DNA of 64,000 nt from Chthonomonadales bacterium (GCA_020849275.1 JADLGO010000026.1:1-64000), one strand, 5' to 3'. Counted from the first letter of the stretch, positions 7,581-15,597 are shown. Translations and numbers: made by a program. Notes: generated by a model not told the origin, from the sequence alone.

Positions 7581-8153
7581 TCAGGCGGTGGGTGCGGCCT
7601 CCTGGGCCTCCGAGGCCCCGGACTCCGCGCCCTCGGCCGCGCCGGCTTCGACGATCGCCTCCTCAGGAGCGGGCTCTGGCGGCAGGCTGCGTCGGCGCTC
7701 CAGCTCGGCCTCGGTGGTCACCTCCAACTGCACGGGCACGACAAGGTCGGAGTGCAGTCGGACCGGTACGGTGTAGACGCCCAGGCTCTTGATCGGGTCC
7801 GCCAGGCCAATACGCCGCTTGTCGATGGAGACGCCGAGTTGGCGCTGGATGGCGTCGGAGACGTCCTGAGCGGTGATGGAGCCGTAGAGCTTGGTGCCGG
7901 AGCCGACCTTGCCGGTGAGGGAGAGGGACCCGTTCTCAAGGCGGGCCGCGCCGGCGTCGGCCTCGGCGCGGGCCTTCTCGGCGCGAGCCTTCTCGTGGGC
8001 CACCCGCGCCGCGTGCTCCTTCAGCGCGCCGCCCGTCGCGGGCACGGCGTACTGGCGAGGAAAGAGGTAGTTGCGCGCGTAGCCGTCCGCGACGGCCACA
8101 ATGTCGCCGCCCTTGCCCACCTTCGGGATGTCGCGTTGCAGAATCACCTTCAT
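7581..8153 (-). CDS. rplI: Large-subunit ribosomal protein bL9
   Basis: A 190-residue bL9. The N-terminal rRNA-binding domain (MKVILQRDIPKVGKGGDIVAVADGY) and NYLFPRQYA are canonical, and the C-terminal domain carries KLYGSITAQDV. The protein is about 40 residues longer than usual because of an Ala/Glu/Pro-rich acidic tail after residue 150. AGGAG lies 7 bases before the ATG at 8153. The gene begins 13 bp after mlaD, so it is probably cotranscribed with the lipid transporter genes. The usual rpsF-ssb-rpsR partners are missing here. Confidence 0.96.
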   Translation of the reverse strand: MKVILQRDIPKVGKGGDIVAVADGYARNYLFPRQYAVPATGGALKEHAARVAHEKARAEKARAEADAGAARLENGSLSLTGKVGSGTKLYGSITAQDVSDAIQRQLGVSIDKRRIGLADPIKSLGVYTVPVRLHSDLVVPVQLEVTTEAELERRRSLPPEPAPEEAIVEAGAAEGAESGASEAQEAAPTA

Positions 8154-8166
8154 CTGGAAGCTCCTA

Positions 8167-9609
8167 TCATCTCTTCAGCCGGATCCCGATCAGCGGGGTC
8201 GTGCGCCGGAAGAGGCTGTCGGCGCCGAGCCAGACCGAGAAGTCATCGTTCAGGTGCACGAGGGCACGCGCGTCGAGTTGCAGGCGGTTCGGGCTGTAGG
8301 CATCCAGAACGAGTTGCGTCGACGGGCTCGTCTGCCAGTCCAGTCCGGCGCCGAGCTTCGAGGCGTAGACGCCGTAGCGGAACCACGAGGAGCCGCCCAG
8401 ACGCGTCTCGTACTGCCCGATGAACTTGTTGCTCTCCGCCGCGTCGAACAGCCCGAGGGATACGGCATTGCGCTGCCCTACCGGGAAGCGCACCCGCACG
8501 TCCGAGCGGACGTGCGGCGCCATGCTCCGCAGCGAGAAGTCAATGGCGAGGCGGGGAGCGCCGATGCCGAACCGGGGGCCGCCGCTCGGGATGTTCAGGC
8601 GATCGACGAGGCGGGCGACGTCGGAGGCGATCTTCTCGCCGCGCTCGCTCGTCTGGCGCAGCGAGGCGACCGTGCCCTTGATGTCGCTCTGCACCCCCGC
8701 GTCGCCGGTGATCTGGTGGATGTCGGACGCGATCTGGTTGAAGCGGGCGATGGTCGTCTTTGCCAGGTCCAGCGTGTCCTGCAGCGACTGCTGCAGCCGC
8801 GGATCGTTGACCTGCTCCGCCAGTCGGGTCACCAACCCCCGCGCGGCGTCCACCGTGTCGGTGAAGCGCTGCAGCAGGTCGAACATGGCGGCCAGGAGCT
8901 CGTCCAGGCGCCCGCCGTTGCGCTTGACGATGCTCTGCAGTTGCGCGCTCATGCCGTGCGCGGTGCGCCGCGCCTCCGCCGAGATGGCCCGCAGATCGCC
9001 GAGGGTCGCATGCAGCGTCGTCCGAATGGTCGGGTCCGTCGCCAAGCCGCGCGCCGCCCCCGAGGCGGCCTCGAAGTTTGCCATCATCCGGTCGGTGCGG
9101 CTTAGTATACCCTCGATCTGGTCGGTCGTTACCTCCAGGTTGCGGCGCATGGTGCCGAGCGTCAGCGTGAGCTCGTGCACGGCCTTGTCGGCCTCGGGCG
9201 AGAGCTGCGCGAGGGGGCCGGTGCTTGTGCCTGTGACGGTGGAGCCCGGAGCAAGGGCAACCCGCGAGGGCGACGACGTGGGGTCGATGTCGATCTGCGG
9301 TGTCGAGATGAGCAGGCCCGACGTCAGGCGAAAGCGCGCGTTGGACGGGATCGGTCGGCTGTTACGAATCGCGATGGTGACCACTGGCCGCAGGTCGGAT
9401 GGCCGAAGCGTGATCCTTCGCACCTCGCCAACCGGCACGCCGTTCATACGGACCGGGCTCTGGCGCACCAAGCCCCTGGTGTCCGGGAAGACGACGTGGA
9501 TATCGTAGGTGTTGAGGCTGAAACGCGAGAAGAACCACCAGCCTCCGAAGAGGAGCCCGAGGGCCGCCAGCGCCGTCACTCCGACCTTCGCCGCAGTCCT
9601 TGTGTCCAT
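8167..9609 (-). CDS. mlaD: MlaD-type substrate-binding protein (MCE domain)
   Basis: A 480-residue membrane-anchored periplasmic protein of the MCE family, which carries phospholipids between inner and outer membranes with MlaE and MlaF. One N-terminal transmembrane helix (residues 8-28) precedes the MCE domain (about 36-115: IHVVFPDTRGLVRQSPVRMNG). A long helical segment follows (about 135-340), then a C-terminal beta-rich region ending near GADSLFRRTTPLIGIRLKR that looks like an outer-membrane or lipid-facing module. It is much longer than E. coli MlaD and resembles the long MCE proteins of other phyla. The start is 3 bp after the mlaF stop, so the two are translationally coupled. Confidence 0.9.
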   Translation of the reverse strand: MDTRTAAKVGVTALAALGLLFGGWWFFSRFSLNTYDIHVVFPDTRGLVRQSPVRMNGVPVGEVRRITLRPSDLRPVVTIAIRNSRPIPSNARFRLTSGLLISTPQIDIDPTSSPSRVALAPGSTVTGTSTGPLAQLSPEADKAVHELTLTLGTMRRNLEVTTDQIEGILSRTDRMMANFEAASGAARGLATDPTIRTTLHATLGDLRAISAEARRTAHGMSAQLQSIVKRNGGRLDELLAAMFDLLQRFTDTVDAARGLVTRLAEQVNDPRLQQSLQDTLDLAKTTIARFNQIASDIHQITGDAGVQSDIKGTVASLRQTSERGEKIASDVARLVDRLNIPSGGPRFGIGAPRLAIDFSLRSMAPHVRSDVRVRFPVGQRNAVSLGLFDAAESNKFIGQYETRLGGSSWFRYGVYASKLGAGLDWQTSPSTQLVLDAYSPNRLQLDARALVHLNDDFSVWLGADSLFRRTTPLIGIRLKR

Positions 9610-9612
9610 GGC

Positions 9613-10413
9613 TCACTCCGAAGCCTGCCGCTGGGCGGGCGGCCGTCCCGCGCGGGACGCGATGGCCCCGCCGGCATCGCCGGGCAACGCGTCGGCCACG
9701 AACTCCCGCACGCGCGGGTCCTCGGACTCGCGCATCGCCGCGGAGGAACCGGTAGCGATCACGGTGCCCTCGTGCAGCATCGTCACATGGTCCGCGATGC
9801 GGAATATGGACCGCATGTCGTGCGAGACGACGACCGAGGTCACGCCGAGCCGGTCGCGTGTCTCCAGGATCAGGTCGTCGATCGTGCGCGCGATGACTGG
9901 ATCCAGGCCGCTGGTCGGCTCGTCGTAGAGCAGGACCGCCGGCTCGGTCGCGAGCGCGCGCGCGAGGCCGACGCGCTTCTGCATCCCTCCGGACAGCTCG
10001 GACGGATAGAGGCGTTCGGTGCCGCCCATGCCCACCTCGCCTAGGCGCTCCTCGACGATCCGGTCGATCTCCTTGCGCGGGAGGCGCCGGCTGTGGACCA
10101 GGCCGAAGGCCACGTTCTCGTACACCGTCAGGGAGTCGAGCAGCGCCGCATACTGGAAGACCAGCCCGATCCGGTGGCGGATGCGGTCGAGATCTCGCTC
10201 GGGCATCGCCGCGATATCTTCACCTTCGATGAGGATACGGCCGCGCGTGGGCCTGCGCAACCCGGCCATGCACTTGAGCAGCGTGGTCTTGCCGCTGCCC
10301 GACATGCCCATGACGGCCGCGACCGCGCCCGGCGGCACCTGCAGGCTCACGTCGTGCAGGATGCGCTTGTCGGGCACGGCATACTCGACGTCCTCGACCG
10401 AGATCGCGTTCAT
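9613..10413 (-). CDS. mlaF: ABC ATPase of the Mla-type lipid transporter
   Basis: A 266-residue ABC ATPase. Walker A is GMSGSGKT (residues 36-43), the signature is LSGGMQKRVGLARALA, Walker B is AVLLYDEPTSGLDP, and the H-loop is VVSHD. The combination SGGMQKR with FQYAALLDSLTVYENV is characteristic of MlaF/Ttg2A. It powers lipid movement through MlaE in the inner membrane. The ATG at 10413 is used, which excludes an upstream Arg-rich extension that overlaps the intergenic region. It sits 50 bp after mlaE and 3 bp before mlaD. Confidence 0.95.
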   Translation of the reverse strand: MNAISVEDVEYAVPDKRILHDVSLQVPPGAVAAVMGMSGSGKTTLLKCMAGLRRPTRGRILIEGEDIAAMPERDLDRIRHRIGLVFQYAALLDSLTVYENVAFGLVHSRRLPRKEIDRIVEERLGEVGMGGTERLYPSELSGGMQKRVGLARALATEPAVLLYDEPTSGLDPVIARTIDDLILETRDRLGVTSVVVSHDMRSIFRIADHVTMLHEGTVIATGSSAAMRESEDPRVREFVADALPGDAGGAIASRAGRPPAQRQASE

Positions 10414-10463
10414 CACCGGACCTGCTCGCTGATGCGGGCGCTGTGCCGCCGCGCGGCGGGGCG

Positions 10464-11270
10464 CTAGCGGAAGCTGACGCTCGCGCCGGAGAGAACCTGC
10501 GCCAGGAAGAAGTCGGCGACGAAGATGAGGACGACGCACATCACCACGGAGGCCGTGGTGGAACGGCCCACGCCCACGGCGCCGCCTCGCGTCTTGAGGC
10601 CCTGCTGGCAGGCGACAACGGCGATGGTGAAGCCAAACCAGGCCGTCTTGGCGAGGCCCTTGAACAGGTCAGCCTCGGTCGCGAAGTTGCGCGCCGAGTC
10701 AAGGAACGCCTGCTGCGGCACCCCCTGCGCGGCCGCCATCAGGAAGGAGCCCAGGACCCCCGCCGCGTCGGAGAAGAGGCCGCACACCGGCATCATCACC
10801 ACGCAGGCCACCAGGCGCGGCCCCACGAGGTAGCGCACCGGCGGCACCGCCATCGCGCGCAGGGCGTCCACCTGCTCCGTCACGACCATCGAGCCGATCT
10901 CCGCCGCGATGGCTGCCCCGCTGCGCGAGGCCACGGCAACGCCGGCGAGCACGGGGCCGAGCTCCAGCAGGAAGGAGAGCGTGAGCGTGCCACCGATGAA
11001 CTGTACGGCGCCGAATCGCAGGAAGACGCCCACCGTGTAGAACGCGAACACGGCGCCCGTGGAGAGGGCGGTGATTACCACGATGGGCAGCGAGTCGACG
11101 CCGATGGCCGCCATCTGGGCGAGGGTGTCGCGCAGGCTCAGGCGCCCGCGGAACAAGTACCCGAGCGACCGTAGCGCCAGCAGCCACGTTTCCCCGACGA
11201 ACGCGAGGGCGCGCACGGTGAGGCCGTCGGATGGCGCCGCGCGCCGCGATGCCGTCGCCGTGGTAGCCAT
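10464..11270 (-). CDS. mlaE: MlaE-type ABC transporter permease
   Basis: A 268-residue MlaE/YrbE permease. The family signature is present (LELGPVLAGVAVASRSGAAIAAE and VTEQVDALRAM), with five to six hydrophobic helices and the C-terminal KTAWFGFTIAVVACQQGLKT loop. It forms the inner-membrane channel for lipid exchange with the outer membrane. I start it at the ATG at 11270. The promoter -10 element (11280-11285) ends only about ten bases away, so the message is probably leaderless. This is the first gene of the six-gene minus-strand run that ends with purD. Confidence 0.94.
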   Translation of the reverse strand: MATTATASRRAAPSDGLTVRALAFVGETWLLALRSLGYLFRGRLSLRDTLAQMAAIGVDSLPIVVITALSTGAVFAFYTVGVFLRFGAVQFIGGTLTLSFLLELGPVLAGVAVASRSGAAIAAEIGSMVVTEQVDALRAMAVPPVRYLVGPRLVACVVMMPVCGLFSDAAGVLGSFLMAAAQGVPQQAFLDSARNFATEADLFKGLAKTAWFGFTIAVVACQQGLKTRGGAVGVGRSTTASVVMCVVLIFVADFFLAQVLSGASVSFR

Positions 11271-11279
11271 GACGGGCTT

Positions 11280-11309
11280 AGTATACACAAACGATCGGAG
11301 GCATTGCAA
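11280..11309 (-). promoter_or_regulatory. Sigma70-type promoter of the mlaE operon, probably leaderless
   Basis: On the minus strand TTGCAA (11304-11309), an 18-bp spacer and TATACT (11280-11285). The expected +1 is near 11273, only about three bases before the mlaE ATG, leaving no room for a Shine-Dalgarno sequence. Confidence 0.65.
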
Positions 11310-11424
11310 CCGGCCGAAGCGGGCGCTCGCGGCGGGTGATGTGAAGCCGAGGGGCGTCCGTATAGCGAAGAAGGAGCGGGTCGCCCGCGCCCCGCCGGGG
11401 CCGGGTCGCGCCCCGTGCCTCGCG

Positions 11425-11453
11425 TTGACAGGGCGGAGGCGCCCGGCTATAAT
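11425..11453 (+). promoter_or_regulatory. Full-consensus sigma70 promoter
   Basis: TTGACA (11425-11430), a 17-bp spacer and TATAAT (11448-11453). It drives the small membrane-anchored protein at 11514 with a leader of about 55 bases. It is the closest match to consensus in the window, so that gene should be strongly expressed. Confidence 0.85.
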
Positions 11454-11513
11454 CGAACGCACAGCGCCGCGCCGCCGGCTCGCGGCGCGCCCGACCGGAG
11501 GTGACCCAGCACT

Positions 11514-11966
11514 ATGTCGAAGACTTTCGCGATCCTCATCCTCGTCGTCCTGGTTGCGCTTCTCGGCGTGATGACGGCGGTCGTGCAGAAGAGCACGGGC
11601 GGCGGCGGGCACGATCACGAGGGCGAGCAGGCCAAGCCGCCCACCAAGGCGCAACAGGAGCAGATGCGCAACCAGATGAAGGCCGAGGCCCAGAATCGCA
11701 AGAAGATGATGGAGGACATGAAGAAGCAGGCGCAGGCGCGCGCGAAGGAGGCCAAGGCCGCGCAGGTCGCCGGCAAGAAGCCCCCCGCCGCCCCCGCCGG
11801 CGGCATGGACATCTCCTCCGACTGGTTCACAAAGCGCGTTCCGGGCGAGACGGGGGTGGAGCGGATCAAGGAGGCCGACGCCAAGAGCACTCCCGCGACG
11901 CTTCCGGCGCCCGCGCGCAACCCGGGCGCGGCGCGTCCGGCTCCCATGCCGGGCGTGCCCCACTAG
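11514..11966 (+). CDS. Small membrane-anchored, Lys/Gln/Ala-rich protein, unknown function
   Basis: A 150-residue protein with one N-terminal transmembrane helix (residues 5-25). A short His/Asp stretch (GGGGHDHEGEQ) follows, then a highly charged region predicted to be coiled coil (residues 40-85, rich in Q, M, K and A), and finally a Pro/Ala-rich tail. The helix lacks a clear cleavage site, so it probably anchors the protein to the inner membrane. GGAGGTGA lies 9 bases before the ATG. The perfect promoter upstream and the strong hairpin downstream suggest a highly expressed single-gene unit. No family is recognised. Confidence 0.75.
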   Translation: MSKTFAILILVVLVALLGVMTAVVQKSTGGGGHDHEGEQAKPPTKAQQEQMRNQMKAEAQNRKKMMEDMKKQAQARAKEAKAAQVAGKKPPAAPAGGMDISSDWFTKRVPGETGVERIKEADAKSTPATLPAPARNPGAARPAPMPGVPH

Positions 11967-11992
11967 GCCGCTCGCCTCGACCAACGCACCGA

Positions 11993-12037
11993 CGGAGCGC
12001 CCCCCTGAGCCGCCGCGCGGTTCAGGGGGGCGCTCCG
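11993..12037. terminator. Strong hairpin terminator between convergent genes
   Basis: A 21-bp stem: CGGAGCGCCCCCCTGAGCC... pairs with ...GGTTCAGGGGGGCGCTCCG across a 3-base loop, with a single G-T wobble. It lies between convergent genes ending at 11966 and 12073 and can serve both strands. Confidence 0.8.
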
Positions 12038-12072
12038 CGTTCATTGCCCCCGCACATGGTGGTGGATGCTCG

Positions 12073-12330
12073 CTATGCGGCGACGGGCACGTCGCGCGGG
12101 CTCTGGGGGCTCGTCCCGGGCGCGCCGGCCTCGTCCTTCATCACGGTGATGGCTGTGACCTTGTCCAGCCGGACATCCTCGGTGTCGGTGATCACGTAAC
12201 CGCCGTAGAGCGGCACGAACGTTACGTCATGGATCCGCGTGACGGCGCTGAGCTCCATGCCCGCGCGGTCCATCCACGAGAGGCTGCACATCTTGCCGAC
12301 AGCCTTCTTGGCATCAGCGATGGTCACCAC
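12073..12330 (-). CDS. Small hypothetical protein
   Basis: An 85-residue protein starting at a GTG at 12330, with AGGAGGGG about ten bases upstream. The sequence alternates charged and hydrophobic residues with aromatic-rich beta-like segments (VTFVPLYGGYVITDTEDVRLDKVTAITVM), suggesting a small beta-barrel-type fold; no signal or membrane segment is seen. It is convergent with the small membrane protein gene and shares the bidirectional hairpin at 11993-12037. I do not recognise a family. Confidence 0.6.
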   Translation of the reverse strand: MVTIADAKKAVGKMCSLSWMDRAGMELSAVTRIHDVTFVPLYGGYVITDTEDVRLDKVTAITVMKDEAGAPGTSPQSPRDVPVAA

Positions 12331-12562
12331 GGCCTCGGCCCCTCCTTGCGAACCGATCGCGTTCAGCGGCAGGCGGTTCCGGGTCCTGTCGCCTGTAGAT
12401 GCCGGGACCGGCCGGGGCCCTCCTTGCCGTCAGCCGGCAAACGGCGCATGCGGTGCGTTGGTGTCCTGGGTTGGCGCGAGTGCCGTCACTCCAGCGTGAC
12501 GCGCGCCGGTGCTCGGCCCGTATCTACCCGGTATCTATTCCCGATGACGGGGGAACACCATC

Positions 12563-13699
12563 ATGCTACGATTGCGAGGTAACCCGCTCGGCGGCGGCCT
12601 GGCGTGCGGCGCTGCGGTGCTCGTGCGCGATCCCCGCGTGCCGGTCGACGTGCCGCCCTCCCTGGTGCCGGCGCTCGCGCGCGCGGCGCGCGGGGAGCCG
12701 ATGGAGCCGATGGACGTGGTGGTGGTGGGCGCCACGCTCGCCGGCGTCGAGGCTGCGGCCGCGCCGTGGGGGCATGTCGTCGCGGTCGTGGTCGAGGGCG
12801 ACGAATCAGGCGCACCGCCGCCCGGGGTCGCGGCGGTGGGCGGCGTCGAGGCGGCGCGCGCCAGCGTCCGCGACCAGGAGATCGTGCTGGTCGACGGCGA
12901 CCGTGGGATGGTTCTCGTGGACCCGACCGCAGTGGACCTCGCGGCCTACCAGGCCGACCGCGAGCGGATCGCGCCGCGCCGGCGCCTCTACCTTGACTTT
13001 GAGCACCTGCCCGCGCGGACGCTCGACGGGCGCGAGTGCCACGTGCTGGCCGCCGCGCGCTCGCTGTCCGGGGTGGACGCCGCCGTGGCGGCCGGCGCCG
13101 ACGGGGTCTACGTGCCGGAGGGCGGCGTGGCCGCGGCGGGCGCCGCGGAGGCGGCGTGGCTGGAGACCGCCCGCGCCGCCGCCGGCAAGCCGCTGATCGT
13201 CGCGGGCGACCACCGTACGCTCCCGCTGCGGTCCGTCCTGCGGGCCGCCGCGCTCGCGGAGCTTACGCTCGCCGTGCCCGCGCGCGGCGTGGAGGGGCCG
13301 CCGTGGAGCGACGTCGAGGGGGCCCTGGCCGACGCGCGCGACCGGCTCCTGGATGCCGACGCGGCCTGGGCCGACCCGCTGCTCGCCGCGGTGGAGCTGC
13401 CGGGCGGCGACGCGCTGGCCGCGCTGCCGGCCGCGGCGCTGTCGCGCGTGGTGGCGGAGCTCGACGCCGACGACCCCGGCGCCGCCGACCGCCTGGCGGA
13501 TCTCGTCGCGGCGGCGACTCCGCTGCTGCTGCCCGTGCTGGCCGCGCTCGCCGCGCCGGACGAGGAGCGCGTGGCCGCGGCGCTGGGCGCGGGGGCGGCC
13601 GGGTTCGTGGTGGCGCCCGACCGGGTGCAAGAGACGAAGGCGACGCTGCGCGGACTGGACGCGGCGTTCTGCCGCCTGGCCGCCGCGCCGCGGCTCTGA
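12563..13699 (+). CDS. Degenerate PTS Enzyme I-like (PEP-utilising) protein lacking the active-site His
   Basis: A 378-residue protein whose segments line up with PTS Enzyme I. The start LRGNPLGGGLACGAAVL resembles the Enzyme I N-terminus. VVAVVVEGD, then IVLVDGDRGMVLVDPT (residues 107-122) and AAYQADRERIAPRRR resemble the swivelling phosphohistidine domain and linker. DGRECHVLAAARSLSGVDAAVAAGADGVYVPEGG (about 155-188) resembles the start of the PEP-binding barrel. The catalytic GGxTSHxAI stretch is missing between residues 80 and 95, and the HPr-binding helical domain is also absent. If this alignment is right it cannot transfer phosphate. Composition is extreme Ala/Val/GC. GGGGGAA precedes the ATG. 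Its 3' half is antisense to the DUF2079 reading frame. Family assignment is my pattern match, not a search result. Confidence 0.6.
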   Translation: MLRLRGNPLGGGLACGAAVLVRDPRVPVDVPPSLVPALARAARGEPMEPMDVVVVGATLAGVEAAAAPWGHVVAVVVEGDESGAPPPGVAAVGGVEAARASVRDQEIVLVDGDRGMVLVDPTAVDLAAYQADRERIAPRRRLYLDFEHLPARTLDGRECHVLAAARSLSGVDAAVAAGADGVYVPEGGVAAAGAAEAAWLETARAAAGKPLIVAGDHRTLPLRSVLRAAALAELTLAVPARGVEGPPWSDVEGALADARDRLLDADAAWADPLLAAVELPGGDALAALPAAALSRVVAELDADDPGAADRLADLVAAATPLLLPVLAALAAPDEERVAAALGAGAAGFVVAPDRVQETKATLRGLDAAFCRLAAAPRL

Positions 13700-15123
13700 C
13701 GGCCGGCCGGAGGCCGGCACACGCGCCCGCCGGCGCGAGCCCCGCGGCGCAGCAGCACGACCCCCTCGCCGCTCCACACCACGCCGTACTCCGGGCTGCG
13801 CAGCAGCAGGCCCGACAGGTAGCCGAACGTCTCAGCGTCCAGCGGCCACATCCGCGCCAGCGTGGTGGCCGGTCCGCCGTCCGTGCCGCCGACCCCGGTG
13901 CAGAGCAGGACGTAGGCCACGTCTGAGCGGCGGATGCGCTCACGCAGCGCCGGCTCCGCATCCGGCTCGAGGTCCTTGCCATCCTGCTGGCGCAGCGCCC
14001 GCGCGCTGGTGCCCCAGCACGCCTGCTGGAAGGGGTTCGGGAACAGGTACACGCGCCGCCGGTGGGCCAGGTGCGGCACGAACGCCGTCTGCGTGCTGAC
14101 GGAGGCTCCGTCGGGGATGAGCGACAGCGCGCGCCGCACGGCGCGTACCTGCTGCCGGGACGGCCCCACGAAGCTCGGCTCCGCGCCGGTGTCCAGCAAG
14201 GGGCCACGACTCACCCCGACGCCCGTTCCCCACACCACGACGCCGGCGAGCGCCGCATCCGTCCATCGCGCGCGTCGCTGCAGGAACCGGGCGGAGAGGA
14301 GCAGCCGCCGGGCCTGGCGGAACCCCTCGATGCCGGCCAGGAACACGAACGGGATCGCGGGAGCGCTGTGGTGCGCGTAGATGCTGGCCACGGCGGGCCG
14401 GCTGGCGAGGATGTGGAGCAGGACGATCGGCACCGCCATCAGCAGGTACTCCGGCGCAAGCGCGCCGAGCACGCCGCCCGAGACGATCAGGTCCTCCAGG
14501 TACCGCAGGATGTGCGGCTGGCGCACGGCGTCGGCGACCGACCCGGGATGGCTGGCCAGGTAGGCGGCTATGGACGCCGGCGTGTCGCCGTAGGCGTCGT
14601 AGAGGCTCACATAGGCCGCGGGATGGCCTCCGCTGCACGCCCGCAACACCACGCAGCTCATGGCGAGGCCCGCCGCGGCGAGGGCGGCGGTCGCGGCGCC
14701 GGCCCGCCAGCCCATCCGGAACGCGGCATAGACGGCGAGCGCCAGAACGGTCAGGCCGGTCGTCTCACGGCAGAGGAGCGCCAGCACGATGGTCACGTAG
14801 AACAGCGCCTGGCGCCGGCTCTCTACGGCCCAGAGCGCCATCAGCAGCAGCGGCGCAACGAGAGTGTCCGGGTGGAAGCCGTACAGGCTCATCCAGTGCA
14901 GGGCGGGATAGAGGAGGTACCCCAGGGCGAACAACAGCGCGAGCCCGGGGCTGCGCAGGCGCGCCCGGGCGAGGCCGTAGACGGGTGCGGCGCCGGCAGC
15001 CAGGCCCAGCGCCTGGACGAGCAGGAGGACCTTCGGGCTGTCCCAGAGCCAGTAGAGCGGGGCGAGGAGGTAGAGGATGAGGCTGAAGTGGTCACCGAAG
15101 GCGTGGAGCCCGCGCGTCGTCAC
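13108..15123 (-). CDS. DUF2079 membrane protein, N-terminally truncated and C-terminally extended (likely pseudogene)
   Basis: The conserved part (about 15123 to 13700) is a DUF2079 multi-helix membrane protein: RGLHAFGDHFSLILYLLAPL, YGFHPDTLVAPLLLMALW and EYLLMAVPIVLLHILASRP are typical. Members normally begin with about 80 further residues, including a first membrane helix; here the frame starts at a GTG at 15123 with no ribosome site. At the other end the homologous sequence finishes near 13705, yet the frame stays open for about 190 Ser/Ala-rich residues antisense to the Enzyme I-like gene. Both ends therefore look damaged. The 5' break coincides with the junction to the island at 15123-18183. 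The function of DUF2079 proteins is unknown; they resemble membrane glycosyltransferases. Confidence 0.65.
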   Translation of the reverse strand: MTTRGLHAFGDHFSLILYLLAPLYWLWDSPKVLLLVQALGLAAGAAPVYGLARARLRSPGLALLFALGYLLYPALHWMSLYGFHPDTLVAPLLLMALWAVESRRQALFYVTIVLALLCRETTGLTVLALAVYAAFRMGWRAGAATAALAAAGLAMSCVVLRACSGGHPAAYVSLYDAYGDTPASIAAYLASHPGSVADAVRQPHILRYLEDLIVSGGVLGALAPEYLLMAVPIVLLHILASRPAVASIYAHHSAPAIPFVFLAGIEGFRQARRLLLSARFLQRRARWTDAALAGVVVWGTGVGVSRGPLLDTGAEPSFVGPSRQQVRAVRRALSLIPDGASVSTQTAFVPHLAHRRRVYLFPNPFQQACWGTSARALRQQDGKDLEPDAEPALRERIRRSDVAYVLLCTGVGGTDGGPATTLARMWPLDAETFGYLSGLLLRSPEYGVVWSGEGVVLLRRGARAGGRVCRPPAGRQSRGAAARRQNAASSPRSVAFVSCTRSGATTNPAAPAPSAAATRSSSGAASAASTGSSSGVAAATRSARRSAAPGSSASSSATTRDSAAAGSAASASPPGSSTAASSGSAQAASASRSRSRASARAPSTSLHGGPSTPRAGTASVSSASAAARRTDRSGSVRWSPATISGLPAAARAVSSHAASAAPAAATPPSGT

Positions 15124-15475
15124 AAATGGTGATCACGACCGGCTTCCGATCCGGCTCCTCCATCTGCCGGAGGACGGCCGCGGTCCGGTCCTTCACGAAG
15201 GTGGCCGGCGCTCTCAGCCTGGTGCTCGAGGGCACCCGATCCCAGAATGTCTGGAACCTGGCCTCGATCTCGCGCCGAGTGAGCCGCTTGAGGGTGTTGT
15301 GATGCTCGCACCGGTAGACGGCCGTGAAGTCCGGCCCGCGCCCGGCAAGGAGGTCTCCGAGCGACGCGTCGACGCCCGCCCGTGCGTGCCCCGGCACCGC
15401 CGAGCTGGCGGACGCCAGAACGAGGATCAGTGTGCCCCGGATCCGGCGAGCGGCTCGTCCGAACGTTAGGGTCAT
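15092..15475 (-). CDS. Small secreted protein, C-terminus truncated at a chimeric junction
   Basis: A 127-residue protein with an N-terminal signal peptide (residues 10-33, ending HARA). The mature part contains VYRCEHHNTLKRLTRREIE and a hydrophobic strand VVITIC, with cysteines at 56 and 118. The last nine codons (DDARAPRLR) are read from what is, in another frame, the DUF2079 gene, so the native C-terminus appears lost. No family is recognised. It follows the 12-cysteine protein gene on the same strand and is probably part of the same cassette. Confidence 0.55.
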   Translation of the reverse strand: MTLTFGRAARRIRGTLILVLASASSAVPGHARAGVDASLGDLLAGRGPDFTAVYRCEHHNTLKRLTRREIEARFQTFWDRVPSSTRLRAPATFVKDRTAAVLRQMEEPDRKPVVITICDDARAPRLR

Positions 15476-15597
15476 TCCAGTCTCTGCCCTTTCTGGCGAG
15501 GCGAGGGTGGTGCGGCCCGCTCCCGCCTCTGGGCGGCTGGCCCGGCGCCGTGCGTATGCGTGGCCGCCAAGCGCGGCTCGCGCACCAGTAGCACTCG

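Noticed and set aside
9110-9120. TATACT-like -10 sequence inside mlaD
   Set aside because: No matching -35 hexamer at 16-18 bp on the minus strand and it lies mid-gene; the same bases as at 11280 look coincidental.
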